From Aminobacter aganoensis (GTDB taxonomy: Bacteria; Pseudomonadota; Alphaproteobacteria; Rhizobiales; Rhizobiaceae), in contig NZ_JACHOU010000007.1 in the NCBI RefSeq assembly GCF_014206975.1, forward strand, positions 124,001 to 188,000: a stretch of 64,000 bases of DNA, given 5' to 3'. Made by a program: the position numbers and the translations under genes. How positions within the stretch are numbered: the first letter of the stretch is position 1; the number at the start of each line of letters is the position of its first letter. The notes beneath the pieces were generated by a model. It saw only the letters and a program-made list of their open reading frames with translations. It made no database searches and was not told the DNA's origin. This document shows, one piece after another, positions 26,937 to 37,109 of this stretch.

Positions 26937-29480
26937 CTACTCCGCCGCCACCCGCACGCCGGCAGGCGCATCGGGGAACAGGCAGACCACCGTGGTGCCA
27001 CGGTCCTTGCCGCTGTCGATGCGGACGGTGCCGCCATGCAGTTCGACGAAGCTCTTGACGATGGACAGGCCGAGGCCGGCGCCACGGCGGCGACCGCCGT
27101 TGACGCGGGATTCGAAGCGCTGGAACACTGTGTCGAGCACCTCCGACGGCATGCCCGGGCCGTCGTCATGGACGGAGAACTCCACGCCCTCGGCGCGCTG
27201 GCGGCAAACCAGCGTGATGGTGCTCGCCGACGGCGCGTAGTTCACCGCGTTGCTGAGCAGGTTGTAGAGGATCTGGCGCACGCGCGTTTCGTCGCCATTG
27301 AAGCTCTTCGGCGCGCTGGCGGTTTCGATGGCGAGGCTGATGGAATGCTCTTCCAGGCGGTCGGCGACCAGTTCGGCGGCGGCCTCGATGGCACGGTCGA
27401 CACGGACCTCGGCGATTTCGAGCTGCATGATGCCGGCGTCGACGGTGGCGAGGTCGAGAATGTCGTTGACGATGGTCAGGAGCACGCCCGACGACGAGCC
27501 GATGTGCTCGACATATTCGCGCTGGCGCGGCGACAGCGGGCCGGTGCCCGGCAGCGACAGAAGTTCGGTGAAGCCGATGATGTTGGTCAGCGGCGAGCGC
27601 AGCTCATAGGAAACGTGCTGGACGAACTCGTTCTTGATCTGGTCGGCGCGCTGCAGCGCCTCGTTCTTGTCCTTCAGCGCGCGCTCCATGTTGACGCCGT
27701 CGGTGACGTCGACAAAGGTCAGCATCACCTGGCCGTTGGGCAGGTGGATGACAGCGTGCTGGAGCACCGAGCCGTTGTTGAGCTCGGTTTGGCCATGACG
27801 GTCGCTGCGCTCGTCGAAGCCGGTGACGGCGGCGACGAAATCGGCCCATGGGCTGTTTTCGGCGCGCGTGTCGCATTCGGCGCGGATCGCCGAGATATGC
27901 GTGGTCTGCCGCAGGACCTCGGGCGAGACGCCCCAGAGCTGGCCGAAGGCGGGGTTGAACAGGCGGATGCGGCCGTCGGGGCCGAAAACGACGACGCCCT
28001 CGGCGAGATTGTCGAGGGTTTCACCCTGGACGCGCACGGCCGTGGTGTAGCGGCTTTCGAGATCGATCTTCTCGGTCAGGTTCTCGAACACCCAGGTGAC
28101 GCCGCCCTTGGGCTGCGGGTTGGCGACGACGCGGATGGTGCGGCCGTCGGGCAGGTGCCAGAGATGCTCCTGCGGCTCGACGGCGCGGTAGGCACCGAGC
28201 AGGTTTTCCTTCCAGCGCCGCCATTCCGGCTGTTCCGGGAGCTTGCGCTCGCTGCGCAGGCGATCGAGCAGGAGGGCATTGTCGGGCGCGCTGGAGAGAT
28301 AGCCGGCATCGAGCTCCCAGAGCTTCTGGAAGGCGTTGTTGTGGAACCGCAGCTTCTGGCCGGCATCGAAGGTGGCGACGGCGGTGGCCACCTGGTCGAG
28401 CGTGTCGGCGTGGCTGCGCACGACCTGGCTGTATTCCTCGCGGATGGCATCGGCTGCGCTCATGTCGGCGGCGATGCCTGCAGAACCTTCCCTGCCGACG
28501 ACGTCGGTGACGGCAAACATGCGGCGGTCGCCGTCGATAACGGTCGACAGCGTCTGCTGGAAGACGGGACGCGACAGGTGCTGCTGGGCGATCGCCTCGC
28601 GCGACTGCGTGCCCAGAAACTCCTTGCCGTCGCGGATGGCTGCGGCGGAATCGGTTGCTTCGACGGCCTTGGCGAAGGCCTTGTTGACCCATTTCAGCCG
28701 GCCGTCGGCATCGCGCATCCAGAACGGCATGTCGATGGCATCGACCAGGCCGACGAGCGTTTCGTATTCGGCGCTGAGCCGCTGGTTGTCGAGCGTCAAC
28801 CGCGCCTGGCCGCGCTGGGCCTCGGAGATCGAGACAAAGCGGACGATGGCGTGGGCGCCGCTCTTGCGGCCATGGACTTCGAGTGCGGCACCGGCATGGG
28901 TCTCCGCCACCAGCTCGAAAGCGGTGCCCTTGTCGCGCAAGGCGGCGATGGCATTTTCGAGCGCTGCGGCCGAACGCGGCATCAGCCAGCGGCCAAAACC
29001 GAGGAAGGCGGCGCGATCGTCCGGCGCGCCGGTTTCGATCGGCAGCGAGCCGATCAGCTCTGGCTTCTTGTTCTCGTTGGCCCAGACGATGACGCGCTGG
29101 TCGCGCAGGTTGAGCAGGGCCTCCGACCGCTGCAGCGATGCATTGAGGTCGGCGACGCGGCCGCGCAGTTCGACGTTTTCGGCGGCAATGCGGGCCTTTT
29201 CACGGATCAGCGCGATGGCGGAAATGAGCGCCGCGCCCATGACGCCGACGAGCACGGCGAGCTGGATGACTTCGGCGGTGGGCAGGCTGGCGATGGTTGC
29301 CTGCTGGGCGTGGGCATATCCGACAGGCGCGCACAGGGCAGTGGCGCCAAGCAAAGCCACGGCAGAACGGCTGCCGAGCCGGCGCACGGCCTGCCACATA
29401 CCGCCTGGTAGAGGCATCTGCGAATCCTGTCGGCCGCCGGAAACGGCCTGTCCCGCTGAAAGCGGGTATTCCCCCGGCAT
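26937..29480 (-). CDS. divL: DivL-type cell-cycle kinase homologue with Tyr in place of phospho-acceptor His
   Basis: The 847-residue protein reads from the ATG at 29480, which follows GGAGAGGAAC; the frame is open back to 29573. An N-terminal signal/transmembrane pair (about 30-85) is followed by PAS-like domains (about 220-560) and a kinase core. The H-box reads FVQHVSYELRSPLT, with Tyr625 (TAT at 27606-27608) where histidine kinases have His. The N-box NLLSNAVNYAP, G1 DDGPGMP and G2 GAGLGLSI are kept. This is the hallmark of DivL, which in Caulobacter acts with DivK upstream of CckA-CtrA. It heads the divL-tsaE/amgK-murU-addBA-trxA run and follows ahcY and its terminator. Confidence 0.92.
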   Translation of the reverse strand: MPGEYPLSAGQAVSGGRQDSQMPLPGGMWQAVRRLGSRSAVALLGATALCAPVGYAHAQQATIASLPTAEVIQLAVLVGVMGAALISAIALIREKARIAAENVELRGRVADLNASLQRSEALLNLRDQRVIVWANENKKPELIGSLPIETGAPDDRAAFLGFGRWLMPRSAAALENAIAALRDKGTAFELVAETHAGAALEVHGRKSGAHAIVRFVSISEAQRGQARLTLDNQRLSAEYETLVGLVDAIDMPFWMRDADGRLKWVNKAFAKAVEATDSAAAIRDGKEFLGTQSREAIAQQHLSRPVFQQTLSTVIDGDRRMFAVTDVVGREGSAGIAADMSAADAIREEYSQVVRSHADTLDQVATAVATFDAGQKLRFHNNAFQKLWELDAGYLSSAPDNALLLDRLRSERKLPEQPEWRRWKENLLGAYRAVEPQEHLWHLPDGRTIRVVANPQPKGGVTWVFENLTEKIDLESRYTTAVRVQGETLDNLAEGVVVFGPDGRIRLFNPAFGQLWGVSPEVLRQTTHISAIRAECDTRAENSPWADFVAAVTGFDERSDRHGQTELNNGSVLQHAVIHLPNGQVMLTFVDVTDGVNMERALKDKNEALQRADQIKNEFVQHVSYELRSPLTNIIGFTELLSLPGTGPLSPRQREYVEHIGSSSGVLLTIVNDILDLATVDAGIMQLEIAEVRVDRAIEAAAELVADRLEEHSISLAIETASAPKSFNGDETRVRQILYNLLSNAVNYAPSASTITLVCRQRAEGVEFSVHDDGPGMPSEVLDTVFQRFESRVNGGRRRGAGLGLSIVKSFVELHGGTVRIDSGKDRGTTVVCLFPDAPAGVRVAAE

Positions 29481-29612
29481 GTCTTGTTCCTCTCCGCCGC
29501 CTGACTGCAAGACCGCCCTGAAGCGCCCCAAAAAGTTCCGCCGAGAACGGGCGCGTGGCGAATCACGCCACAATAGCCGTTAGGCGAATCGCCGTGAAGA
29601 AGGCGTGCGCGC

Positions 29613-29650
29613 AAAAAAGAAACCGGGCGAAAGTCAATCGCCCGGTTTCA
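29613..29650 (-). terminator. Intrinsic terminator after ahcY
   Basis: GAAACCGGGCG and CGCCCGGTTTC form an 11-bp stem with a loop of about 9 nt; the minus-strand product ends TTTCTTTTTT. It is 26 bp beyond the ahcY stop and isolates ahcY from divL. Confidence 0.88.
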
Positions 29651-29676
29651 ATATGTTGTATGTATTTACGCTATGG

Positions 29677-31077
29677 TTAATAGCGGTAGTGTTCCGGCTT
29701 GAACGGGCCCTTCGGCGTCACACCGATATAAGTGGCCTGTTCATCAGACAGAGTGGTCAGCTTGGCACCGAGCTTGTCGAGGTGCAGGCGGGCGACCTTC
29801 TCGTCGAGATGCTTGGGCAGGACATAGACTTCGTTCTTGTACTGGCCGGGCTTGGTGAAAAGCTCGATCTGGGCCAGCGTCTGGTTGGTGAACGACGCCG
29901 ACATGACGAAGCTGGGGTGGCCGGTGGCATTGCCGAGGTTGAGCAGACGACCTTCCGACAGGAGCAGCATGCGCTTGCCATCCGGGAAGGTGATCATGTC
30001 GACCTGCGGCTTGACGTTGGTCCACTTGAGGTTGCGCAGGGCGGCGACCTGGATCTCGTTGTCGAAGTGGCCGATGTTGCCGACGATGACCATGTCCTTC
30101 ATCCGGCGCATGTCGTCGAGGGTGATGACGTCCTTGTTGCCGGTCGTGGTGATGACGATGTCGGCGGTCGGCGCTGCGTCCTCCAGCGTGACGACCTCGA
30201 AGCCGTCCATCGCGGCCTGGAGCGCGCAGATCGGGTCGACTTCCGTGACCTTGACGCGGGCGCCGGCACCCTGGAGCGAAGCGGCCGAGCCCTTGCCGAC
30301 GTCGCCGTAACCGCAGACGACGGCGACCTTGCCGGCCATCATGACGTCGGTGCCGCGGCGGATGCCGTCGACCAGCGATTCCTTGCAGCCGTACTTGTTG
30401 TCGAACTTCGACTTGGTGACGGAGTCATTGACGTTGATTGCCGGGAAGGGCAGCAGGCCCTTCTTCTGCAGCTGGTAGAGACGGTTGACGCCGGTCGTGG
30501 TCTCTTCGGTGACGCCGCGGATGGCAGCCTTGTGCTTGGCGAAGAAGCCCGGCGTTTCAGCCATGCGCTTCTTGATCTGGGCGAACAGGATCTCTTCCTC
30601 TTCGCTGCCCGGGTTGGACAGCACGTTCTCGCCGGCCTCGGCACGGGCGCCGATCAGGATGTACATGGTGGCGTCGCCGCCATCGTCGAGGATCATGTTG
30701 GTGGCACCGCCATCGGTCCACTGGAAGATCTGGTCGGTGTACTGCCAGTATTCCTCAAGCGTCTCGCCTTTGACGGCGAAGACCGGGATGCCGGCGTCCG
30801 CGATGGCTGCCGCGGCATGATCCTGGGTCGAGAAGATATTGCACGAGGCCCAGCGGATGTCAGCGCCGAGTTCCTTCAGCGTCTCGATCAGCACAGCCGT
30901 CTGGATGGTCATGTGCAGCGACCCGGAAATGCGCGCGCCCTTGAGCGGCTTTGCTTCACCGAACTCCTCGCGGCAGGCCATCAGGCCCGGCATCTCGGTT
31001 TCGGCGATCTCGATTTCCTTGCGACCCCAGCCGGCGAGCGAAATGTCGGCGACCAGATAATCCTTGCTACCCGTCAT
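29677..31077 (-). CDS. ahcY: Adenosylhomocysteinase
   Basis: The 466-residue SAH hydrolase splits S-adenosylhomocysteine to adenosine and homocysteine, relieving product inhibition of methyltransferases. NAD-binding loop: [22 protein letters not shown]. The substrate site segments [16 protein letters not shown] and the C-terminal FKPEHYRY (its Lys and Tyr reach the neighbouring subunit) are present. Start ATG at 31077 is preceded by GGAGCAAGCC. Upstream lies a palindrome that could be a SahR-type operator, then a hairpin in the leader. A terminator follows. Confidence 0.98.
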   Translation of the reverse strand: MTGSKDYLVADISLAGWGRKEIEIAETEMPGLMACREEFGEAKPLKGARISGSLHMTIQTAVLIETLKELGADIRWASCNIFSTQDHAAAAIADAGIPVFAVKGETLEEYWQYTDQIFQWTDGGATNMILDDGGDATMYILIGARAEAGENVLSNPGSEEEEILFAQIKKRMAETPGFFAKHKAAIRGVTEETTTGVNRLYQLQKKGLLPFPAINVNDSVTKSKFDNKYGCKESLVDGIRRGTDVMMAGKVAVVCGYGDVGKGSAASLQGAGARVKVTEVDPICALQAAMDGFEVVTLEDAAPTADIVITTTGNKDVITLDDMRRMKDMVIVGNIGHFDNEIQVAALRNLKWTNVKPQVDMITFPDGKRMLLLSEGRLLNLGNATGHPSFVMSASFTNQTLAQIELFTKPGQYKNEVYVLPKHLDEKVARLHLDKLGAKLTTLSDEQATYIGVTPKGPFKPEHYRY

Positions 31078-31142
31078 GGCTTGCTCCGATTCCTGTTTGC
31101 TTCACGCCGCCGCGGGAGGGATGCGGGGGCGCGCGAAAGATC

Positions 31143-31164
31143 GGCCTGACTACCAGATCAGGCC
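31143..31164 (-). other. Hairpin in the ahcY leader
   Basis: GGCCTGA and TCAGGCC form a perfect 7-bp stem with an 8-nt loop, 66 bp before the ahcY ATG. There is no clear T-run. It may mark the end of the HPr transcript or stabilise the ahcY leader; I do not recognise a known SAH or SAM riboswitch fold. Confidence 0.4.
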
Positions 31165-31181
31165 ATCATCGACAATGGGAC

Positions 31182-31197
31182 ATAAAGAAATCTTTAT
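31182..31197. promoter_or_regulatory. 16-bp palindrome upstream of ahcY, candidate SahR-type operator
   Basis: ATAAAGA-AA-TCTTTAT has perfect 7-bp arms around a 2-nt centre and stands out as AT-rich in a GC-rich gap. It lies between ptsH and ahcY, 105 bp from the ahcY ATG. Its form is like the ATAAAGATATCTTTAT-type site that I recall for SAH-responsive ArsR-family repressors (SahR) of methionine-cycle genes in alphaproteobacteria. The assignment is from memory and needs checking. Confidence 0.5.
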
Positions 31198-31229
31198 TCG
31201 TGCATGTCACGCAGGACTCAGTCCGGCGA

Positions 31230-31532
31230 TCAGCACTCCTCGCCGAAGCGGGCGGCGACGAGCGTCGAAAGCGCTTCCATCGCCTCGGTGGCCTCCGGGC
31301 CGCTGGCTGTGACGCGGATGGTGCAGCCGGGGCTGGCGGCGAGCATCATCAGGCCCATGATCGAGGTGCCGCCGACGGAAATGCCGTCCTTCTCGACGCT
31401 GACATTGGCCTGGAACTCGCCGGCGATCTGGACAAACTTGGCCGAGGCGCGGGCATGCAGGCCGCGCTGGTTGACTATGGTGAGATCGCGGACGATGTGG
31501 CCCTTCTCGGGCGAGTAGGGCATGCCGCTCAT
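31230..31532 (-). CDS. ptsH: HPr phosphocarrier protein
   Basis: The 100-residue HPr has the phosphorylatable His26 in NQRGLHARAS and the regulatory Ser57 in GGTSIMGLMMLA, the site for HPr kinase. The N-terminus is about 10 residues longer than in enteric HPr. It overlaps the EIIA gene by 4 bp. With HprK and EIIA but no sugar-transport EIIB/C nearby, this is the regulatory PTS of rhizobia rather than a sugar importer; EI (ptsP) is not in the window. Confidence 0.96.
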   Translation of the reverse strand: MSGMPYSPEKGHIVRDLTIVNQRGLHARASAKFVQIAGEFQANVSVEKDGISVGGTSIMGLMMLAASPGCTIRVTASGPEATEAMEALSTLVAARFGEEC

Positions 31533-31930
31533 TTGCCGCTCAACACCTGACTTGCAACATTGATGTATTTGCGGCCGGCGGCCTGTGCCTCGTCGAGGGC
31601 GGCGGCCATGTTGTCGGCCTTGCGCACGCTCGTCAGCTTGATGAGCATCGGCAAGTTCATGCCGGCGATGACTTCGACACGGCCGGCTTCCATCACCGAA
31701 ATGGCGAGGTTGGACGGCGTTCCGCCGAACATGTCGGTGAGAACGACCACGCCATTGCCGGTGTCGGCGCTGGCGACGGCGTCGATGATGTCGCTGCGAC
31801 GCTGCGCCATGTCATCGTCGGCTCCGATGGAGACTGTCTCGAAATTGTCCTGCGGTCCGACGACGTGTTCCACGGCATGGCGGAACTCTTCGGCCAGCTG
31901 ACCGTGCGTCACAAGCACGAGTCCGATCAT
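31529..31930 (-). CDS. PTS EIIA of the mannose/fructose (EIIA-Man) family
   Basis: The 133-residue protein matches the EIIA-Man domain: MIGLVLVTHGQLAEEF with the phospho-accepting His9, GVVVLTDMFGGTPSNLA, and INLPM-type strand GMNLPMLIKL. Alone, without EIIB or membrane domains, it is a regulatory phosphate acceptor downstream of HPr. In Rhizobiales such proteins act on metabolic and sensor-kinase signalling. The start is ATG at 31930. It sits 163 bp after hprK with nothing notable in the gap. Confidence 0.94.
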   Translation of the reverse strand: MIGLVLVTHGQLAEEFRHAVEHVVGPQDNFETVSIGADDDMAQRRSDIIDAVASADTGNGVVVLTDMFGGTPSNLAISVMEAGRVEVIAGMNLPMLIKLTSVRKADNMAAALDEAQAAGRKYINVASQVLSGK

Positions 31931-32093
31931 TCTGATTTGGCTCCCGTCATGGCCTCTTCACAGCCGCGCAGTACTCTTGCCGCCTTCGCGGAGGGCGGGA
32001 GCGCTATCTTGTCGAGGGCGAGAGCGTTTACAAGCCCCAATCTGCTGCTCGCCACGCCATTTTGACGCAATGCAGCAAAAAGTTTGTGCAGCG

Positions 32094-32540
32094 TCAGGCG
32101 AAGAGGGTGATGCCCAGCCGGGCCAGAATTGCCGGGGTAGCCATGGAAATTTCCCGCTCAGCGAGCAGCAAACGATTTATCATGCAACCAAGGATCGTCT
32201 CGCTGTCCTGTCCAGGCAACCGTTCCACTTCGGTCGCAGGAACGAGCCTGACCAGCAGGTCGACTGCAGCTGCGGCTTCATGCTCGACCGGAACCGGACC
32301 GACGCCGCGGACTTCGGCCAGGCCGGAAATGGCTTGCGGAGCATGGCACAAAAGCCTGCCATAGTGCACCGACAGGAAGACCTGATCGTCGGAAACCAGC
32401 CTAGCAAATCGGCCTGCGCCGCGGAATTTCTCGACCAGCGCCAAAGCAAGCGCCGTCTTGCCCGATCCCGACGATCCGGCGACCAGCACGCAGCGATCGC
32501 CGAGCACAACCGCCGTGGCATGCATGTTGGCTGGCGCCAC
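32094..32540 (-). CDS. hprK: HPr kinase/phosphorylase, short alphaproteobacterial form
   Basis: The 148-residue protein is only the C-terminal catalytic domain; it lacks the N-terminal half of Firmicute HprK, as is usual in alphaproteobacteria. The P-loop is VAGSSGSGKTALALAL and the signature-like segment is LAEVRGVGPV. It phosphorylates and dephosphorylates Ser57-type sites on HPr. I use the GTG at 32540, 3 bp after the chvG stop; an ATG at 32525 (MHATAVVLG) is a good alternative. It is translated right behind the sensor kinase gene. Confidence 0.92.
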   Translation of the reverse strand: MAPANMHATAVVLGDRCVLVAGSSGSGKTALALALVEKFRGAGRFARLVSDDQVFLSVHYGRLLCHAPQAISGLAEVRGVGPVPVEHEAAAAVDLLVRLVPATEVERLPGQDSETILGCMINRLLLAEREISMATPAILARLGITLFA

Positions 32541-32543
32541 GGG

Positions 32544-34328
32544 TCAGCTTTCGGCCGGCAGGGCAACGACGAAGCGCGCGCCCTTGAGTTCGCCCGGCTT
32601 GGTGCCTGTGATGTTTTCAGCACTCAGCGTGCCGCCATGGGCCTCGACGATCTGGCGGCTGATCGACAGGCCGAGGCCGGAATTCTGGCCGAAAGCCTCG
32701 CCCGCCGGGCGGTCGGTGTAGAAGCGCTCGAAAATGCGGTCGATGTTTTCGGCACGAATGCCGGGGCCGTTGTCCTCGACCGTGATGACATTGAACTTGC
32801 CGACACGGGCCAGCGAAATGGCAATGTGGCCATGGTCGTCGGGCACGAAGGAGCGGGCGTTCTCGATCAGGTTGGTGATGACCTGGCCGATGCGCAGGTC
32901 GTGGCCGACGACGTTGTAGTTCTTCATGCCAGCAGGCAGCTTGGCGACGGTGAACGCGATCTCAACCGCCTTCTTGTGGCGGCCGGCCTCGCGCGACACG
33001 GAAACCAGGTCGCCGATGAACTTCTTGAGATCCACCTTGCCGGCATCCTCGCGCGCCAGCTCGGCATCGAGACGGGAGGCGTCGGAGATGTCGGTGATCA
33101 ACCGGTCGAGACGCTTCACGTCGTGCTGGATGACCTCCATCAGCCGCTCGCGCGAGCTTTCGTTCCTGGCGAGCGGCAAAGTCTCGACTGCGCTGCGCAG
33201 CGAGGTCAGCGGGTTCTTGAGCTCGTGGCTGACGTCGGCGGCAAAACTCTCGATCGCTTCGATGCGGGCGTAAAGCGCCTTGGTCATGTCGCGCACGGCA
33301 ACCGACAGGTTGCCGATCTCGTCCTGGCGGTCGGAGAAATCGGGGATTTCCTCGCGGCTCTTGCCGCCGCGGCGCACCCGGTTGGCGGCAGCAGACAACC
33401 GGCGCAGCGGGTTGGCGATGGTCGACGCCAGCAGCATCGACAGAATGGCCGTGACCAAAGCAGCGACGCCGAAGACGCGCAGGATGGCCTTCTGCTCGGC
33501 AGCGACGATCTTGTCGATGTCGCCGCCTTCGGTCGACAGCATCAGCACGCCGAGCACGGCGCGGAAGCGCTGGATCGGAACGGCGACGGAGACGATCTGC
33601 TCGCCCTGTTCGCTGACCCGGACGATCGTCGCCGGGCCGCCGGTCAATGCCTGGACGACCTCGGGGAAGGCAGCGCCATTGCCGCCGGGCTGTTCCTTGT
33701 AGACCGGCAGCGCGCTGTCGCGGAAAAAGTCGAAGACGAACTTCTGCGCCCGCTCGAACACGGTCGGCTCGTCTTCCTCGACAGGCGGAAGGTCGTAGCG
33801 CAGGATCTGGCCGCGCGAATAGAGATGACGCGAATCGAGCAGCAGATTGGCGTCGCGGTCGTAGATGCGGGCGCGCGTCCTGGTCGGCGAGATCAGCCGG
33901 CGCAGGACGGGCGCCACGCGCTCGGGATTGATCGGAAAATCGAGGCTGTCGAGCTGGTCGGAGCCCGGGCCAAGCGTTTCGCCGGCCTGCAGCTCGAGCA
34001 GCTTTTCCGGGTCGATGCTGATCGAATCGGTCTCGACGGTGGCCGAGGCGGCAATGGCGCCGGCAATGATCTCGCCCTGCGTCATCAGGCTCTCGACACG
34101 AGCGCCGATCAGGCCGTCGCGGAACGTGTTGAGATACAGGATTCCGGCGACCAGCACCGCCAACCCGGCGAGGTTGAGGAACAGGATGCGGCGCGTCAGG
34201 CTGGAGAAGAAATAGTGGCCGAGGAAGCGGCTCAGCCGAATCCTTGCCCGGTCGAGGAACAGCGACAGGCGACCGCGCGACCGCTTCGTGGCGGCCACGG
34301 GCTTCCTGATCTCTGCTTCCATCGCCAT
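32544..34328 (-). CDS. chvG: Sensor histidine kinase ChvG/ExoS
   Basis: The 594-residue inner-membrane kinase has a basic cytoplasmic N-terminus, a first membrane helix at about 48-66, a periplasmic domain to about 285, a second helix at 286-304, a HAMP segment, and the kinase core with phospho-acceptor His368 in ADVSHELKNPLTSL. The ATP site has NLIENARSFVP, DNGPGI and GLGLSISRQIVEAHGG. In Agrobacterium and Sinorhizobium it senses acid and envelope stress, with ExoR as periplasmic inhibitor, and phosphorylates ChvI. It follows chvI by 22 bp. Confidence 0.96.
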   Translation of the reverse strand: MAMEAEIRKPVAATKRSRGRLSLFLDRARIRLSRFLGHYFFSSLTRRILFLNLAGLAVLVAGILYLNTFRDGLIGARVESLMTQGEIIAGAIAASATVETDSISIDPEKLLELQAGETLGPGSDQLDSLDFPINPERVAPVLRRLISPTRTRARIYDRDANLLLDSRHLYSRGQILRYDLPPVEEDEPTVFERAQKFVFDFFRDSALPVYKEQPGGNGAAFPEVVQALTGGPATIVRVSEQGEQIVSVAVPIQRFRAVLGVLMLSTEGGDIDKIVAAEQKAILRVFGVAALVTAILSMLLASTIANPLRRLSAAANRVRRGGKSREEIPDFSDRQDEIGNLSVAVRDMTKALYARIEAIESFAADVSHELKNPLTSLRSAVETLPLARNESSRERLMEVIQHDVKRLDRLITDISDASRLDAELAREDAGKVDLKKFIGDLVSVSREAGRHKKAVEIAFTVAKLPAGMKNYNVVGHDLRIGQVITNLIENARSFVPDDHGHIAISLARVGKFNVITVEDNGPGIRAENIDRIFERFYTDRPAGEAFGQNSGLGLSISRQIVEAHGGTLSAENITGTKPGELKGARFVVALPAES

Positions 34329-34350
34329 GTGATCTCAGCCCCCGCCGATC

Positions 34351-35052
34351 TCACGCTTCGCGGAATCTGTAGCCGACACCATAGAGCGTTTCGATCATCT
34401 CGAAGTCGTCGTCGACGGCCTTGAACTTCTTGCGCAGGCGCTTGATGTGGCTGTCGATGGTACGGTCGTCGACATAGACCTGCTCATCATAAGCCGAATC
34501 CATCAAGGCGTCTCGGCTTTTGACGACACCCGGGCGCTGGGCCAGCGAGTGCAGGATCAGGAATTCGGTGACGGTCAGGATGACCGGCTCGCCCTTCCAG
34601 GTGCAGGTGTGGCGCTCCTGGTCCATCACCAGCTGGCCGCGCTCCAGCGAACGCGACTGCGGGCTCGGCGTCTTGGCCGCAGCCTCGCGGGCACTGGCAC
34701 GGCGCAGCACGGCGCGTACGCGCTCGACCAGCAGACGCTGGGAGAACGGCTTGCGGATGAAATCGTCGGCGCCCATCTTGAGGCCGAACAGCTCATCGAT
34801 CTCATCGTCCTTCGACGTCAGGAAGATCACCGGCAGGTCGGTCTTCTGGCGCAAACGGCGCAACAGCTCCATGCCGTCCATGCGCGGCATCTTGATGTCG
34901 AGGATGGCGAGGTTCGGCGGCCGCGCGGCCAGCCCCTCCAGTGCCGAGGCACCGTCGGTGTAGGTCTCGACACGATACCCTTCGGACTCGAGCGCTATCG
35001 AAACCGATGTCAAAATGTTGCGGTCGTCGTCGACAAGCGCGATCGTTGCCAT
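34351..35052 (-). CDS. chvI: Response regulator ChvI, OmpR family
   Basis: The 233-residue regulator starts [12 protein letters not shown] at the ATG at 35052, after GAGGGAG; an in-frame ATG at 35070 adds six residues. Receiver residues are D8-D10, D52 in [12 protein letters not shown] and K in FIRKPFS. The C-terminal winged helix has [12 protein letters not shown] and GVGYRF. ChvI controls succinoglycan, motility and acid-response genes in rhizobia, and is essential in several. It is divergent from pckA, across a 361-bp gap. Confidence 0.97.
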   Translation of the reverse strand: MATIALVDDDRNILTSVSIALESEGYRVETYTDGASALEGLAARPPNLAILDIKMPRMDGMELLRRLRQKTDLPVIFLTSKDDEIDELFGLKMGADDFIRKPFSQRLLVERVRAVLRRASAREAAAKTPSPQSRSLERGQLVMDQERHTCTWKGEPVILTVTEFLILHSLAQRPGVVKSRDALMDSAYDEQVYVDDRTIDSHIKRLRKKFKAVDDDFEMIETLYGVGYRFREA

Positions 35053-35413
35053 TTCCAGCGGCTCCCTCATGAGCGGGTGTCCCTTCCTGCTTCCGAGCAG
35101 GGCTTTTGCAGGACAAATTAGGTACAAAATGTGGCATACCCCCCGATGAAGGGGAGTGCAACCACCACAACCAGTTCGCTTGCTATATGGGGCGGCACGA
35201 AAAAAGCTCGAACAAAAAACCTGCCTGACTCCCGGGCAAGGTGCCGCCAATCCCCACCATTTAAACGATTTAGATAAATTTCAAAATTTTTAAATCGATT
35301 AATGATTTGAAATCGCTTGGCTTTTCTGTTTCTGGCTGCCTCGGTCCCTCGGGGACAGCGGCGTCCGGCCCGCAGACCGGACATTGGCGTCAAATCGAAC
35401 GAGGGTTCACCGA
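35053..35413. promoter_or_regulatory. Intergenic region between chvI and pckA with AT-rich inverted repeats
   Basis: This 361-bp gap separates the divergent genes chvI and pckA and must hold both promoters. A strikingly AT-rich stretch lies at 35261-35310 (hand count 16% GC). It contains CGATTTA (35266-35272) and its inverse TAAATCG (35291-35297), the 8-bp palindrome AATCGATT, and a second AAATCG at 35310-35315 in GATTTGAAATC. These look like binding sites or an intrinsically bent region. No ChvI consensus can be claimed from the sequence alone. Confidence 0.55.
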
Positions 35414-37024
<1,611 letters not shown>

Positions 37025-37048
37025 TCGCGGCCTGCCGAAACGACATCG

Positions 37049-37082
37049 AAAAGGCCCGGCCAAGCGCCGGGCCTTTTCTTTT
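37049..37082 (+). terminator. Intrinsic terminator after pckA
   Basis: AAAAGGCCCGGC and GCCGGGCCTTTT form a 12-bp stem around CAAGC, followed by CTTTTG. It is 24 bp after the stop. Confidence 0.88.
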
Positions 37083-37109
37083 GCGCCGCGCCACGGCATG
37101 ACTTGGCGC

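Noticed and set aside
27036-29411. A 791-codon plus-strand frame opposite divL, and an 815-codon frame at 31977-34424 opposite chvG/hprK
   Set aside because: Both lie wholly opposite strong genes, with typical shadow composition and no ribosome binding site or domain.
31143-31164. Possible SAH or SAM riboswitch upstream of ahcY
   Set aside because: Only a single 7-bp stem is seen, with no pseudoknot partner or known conserved core.
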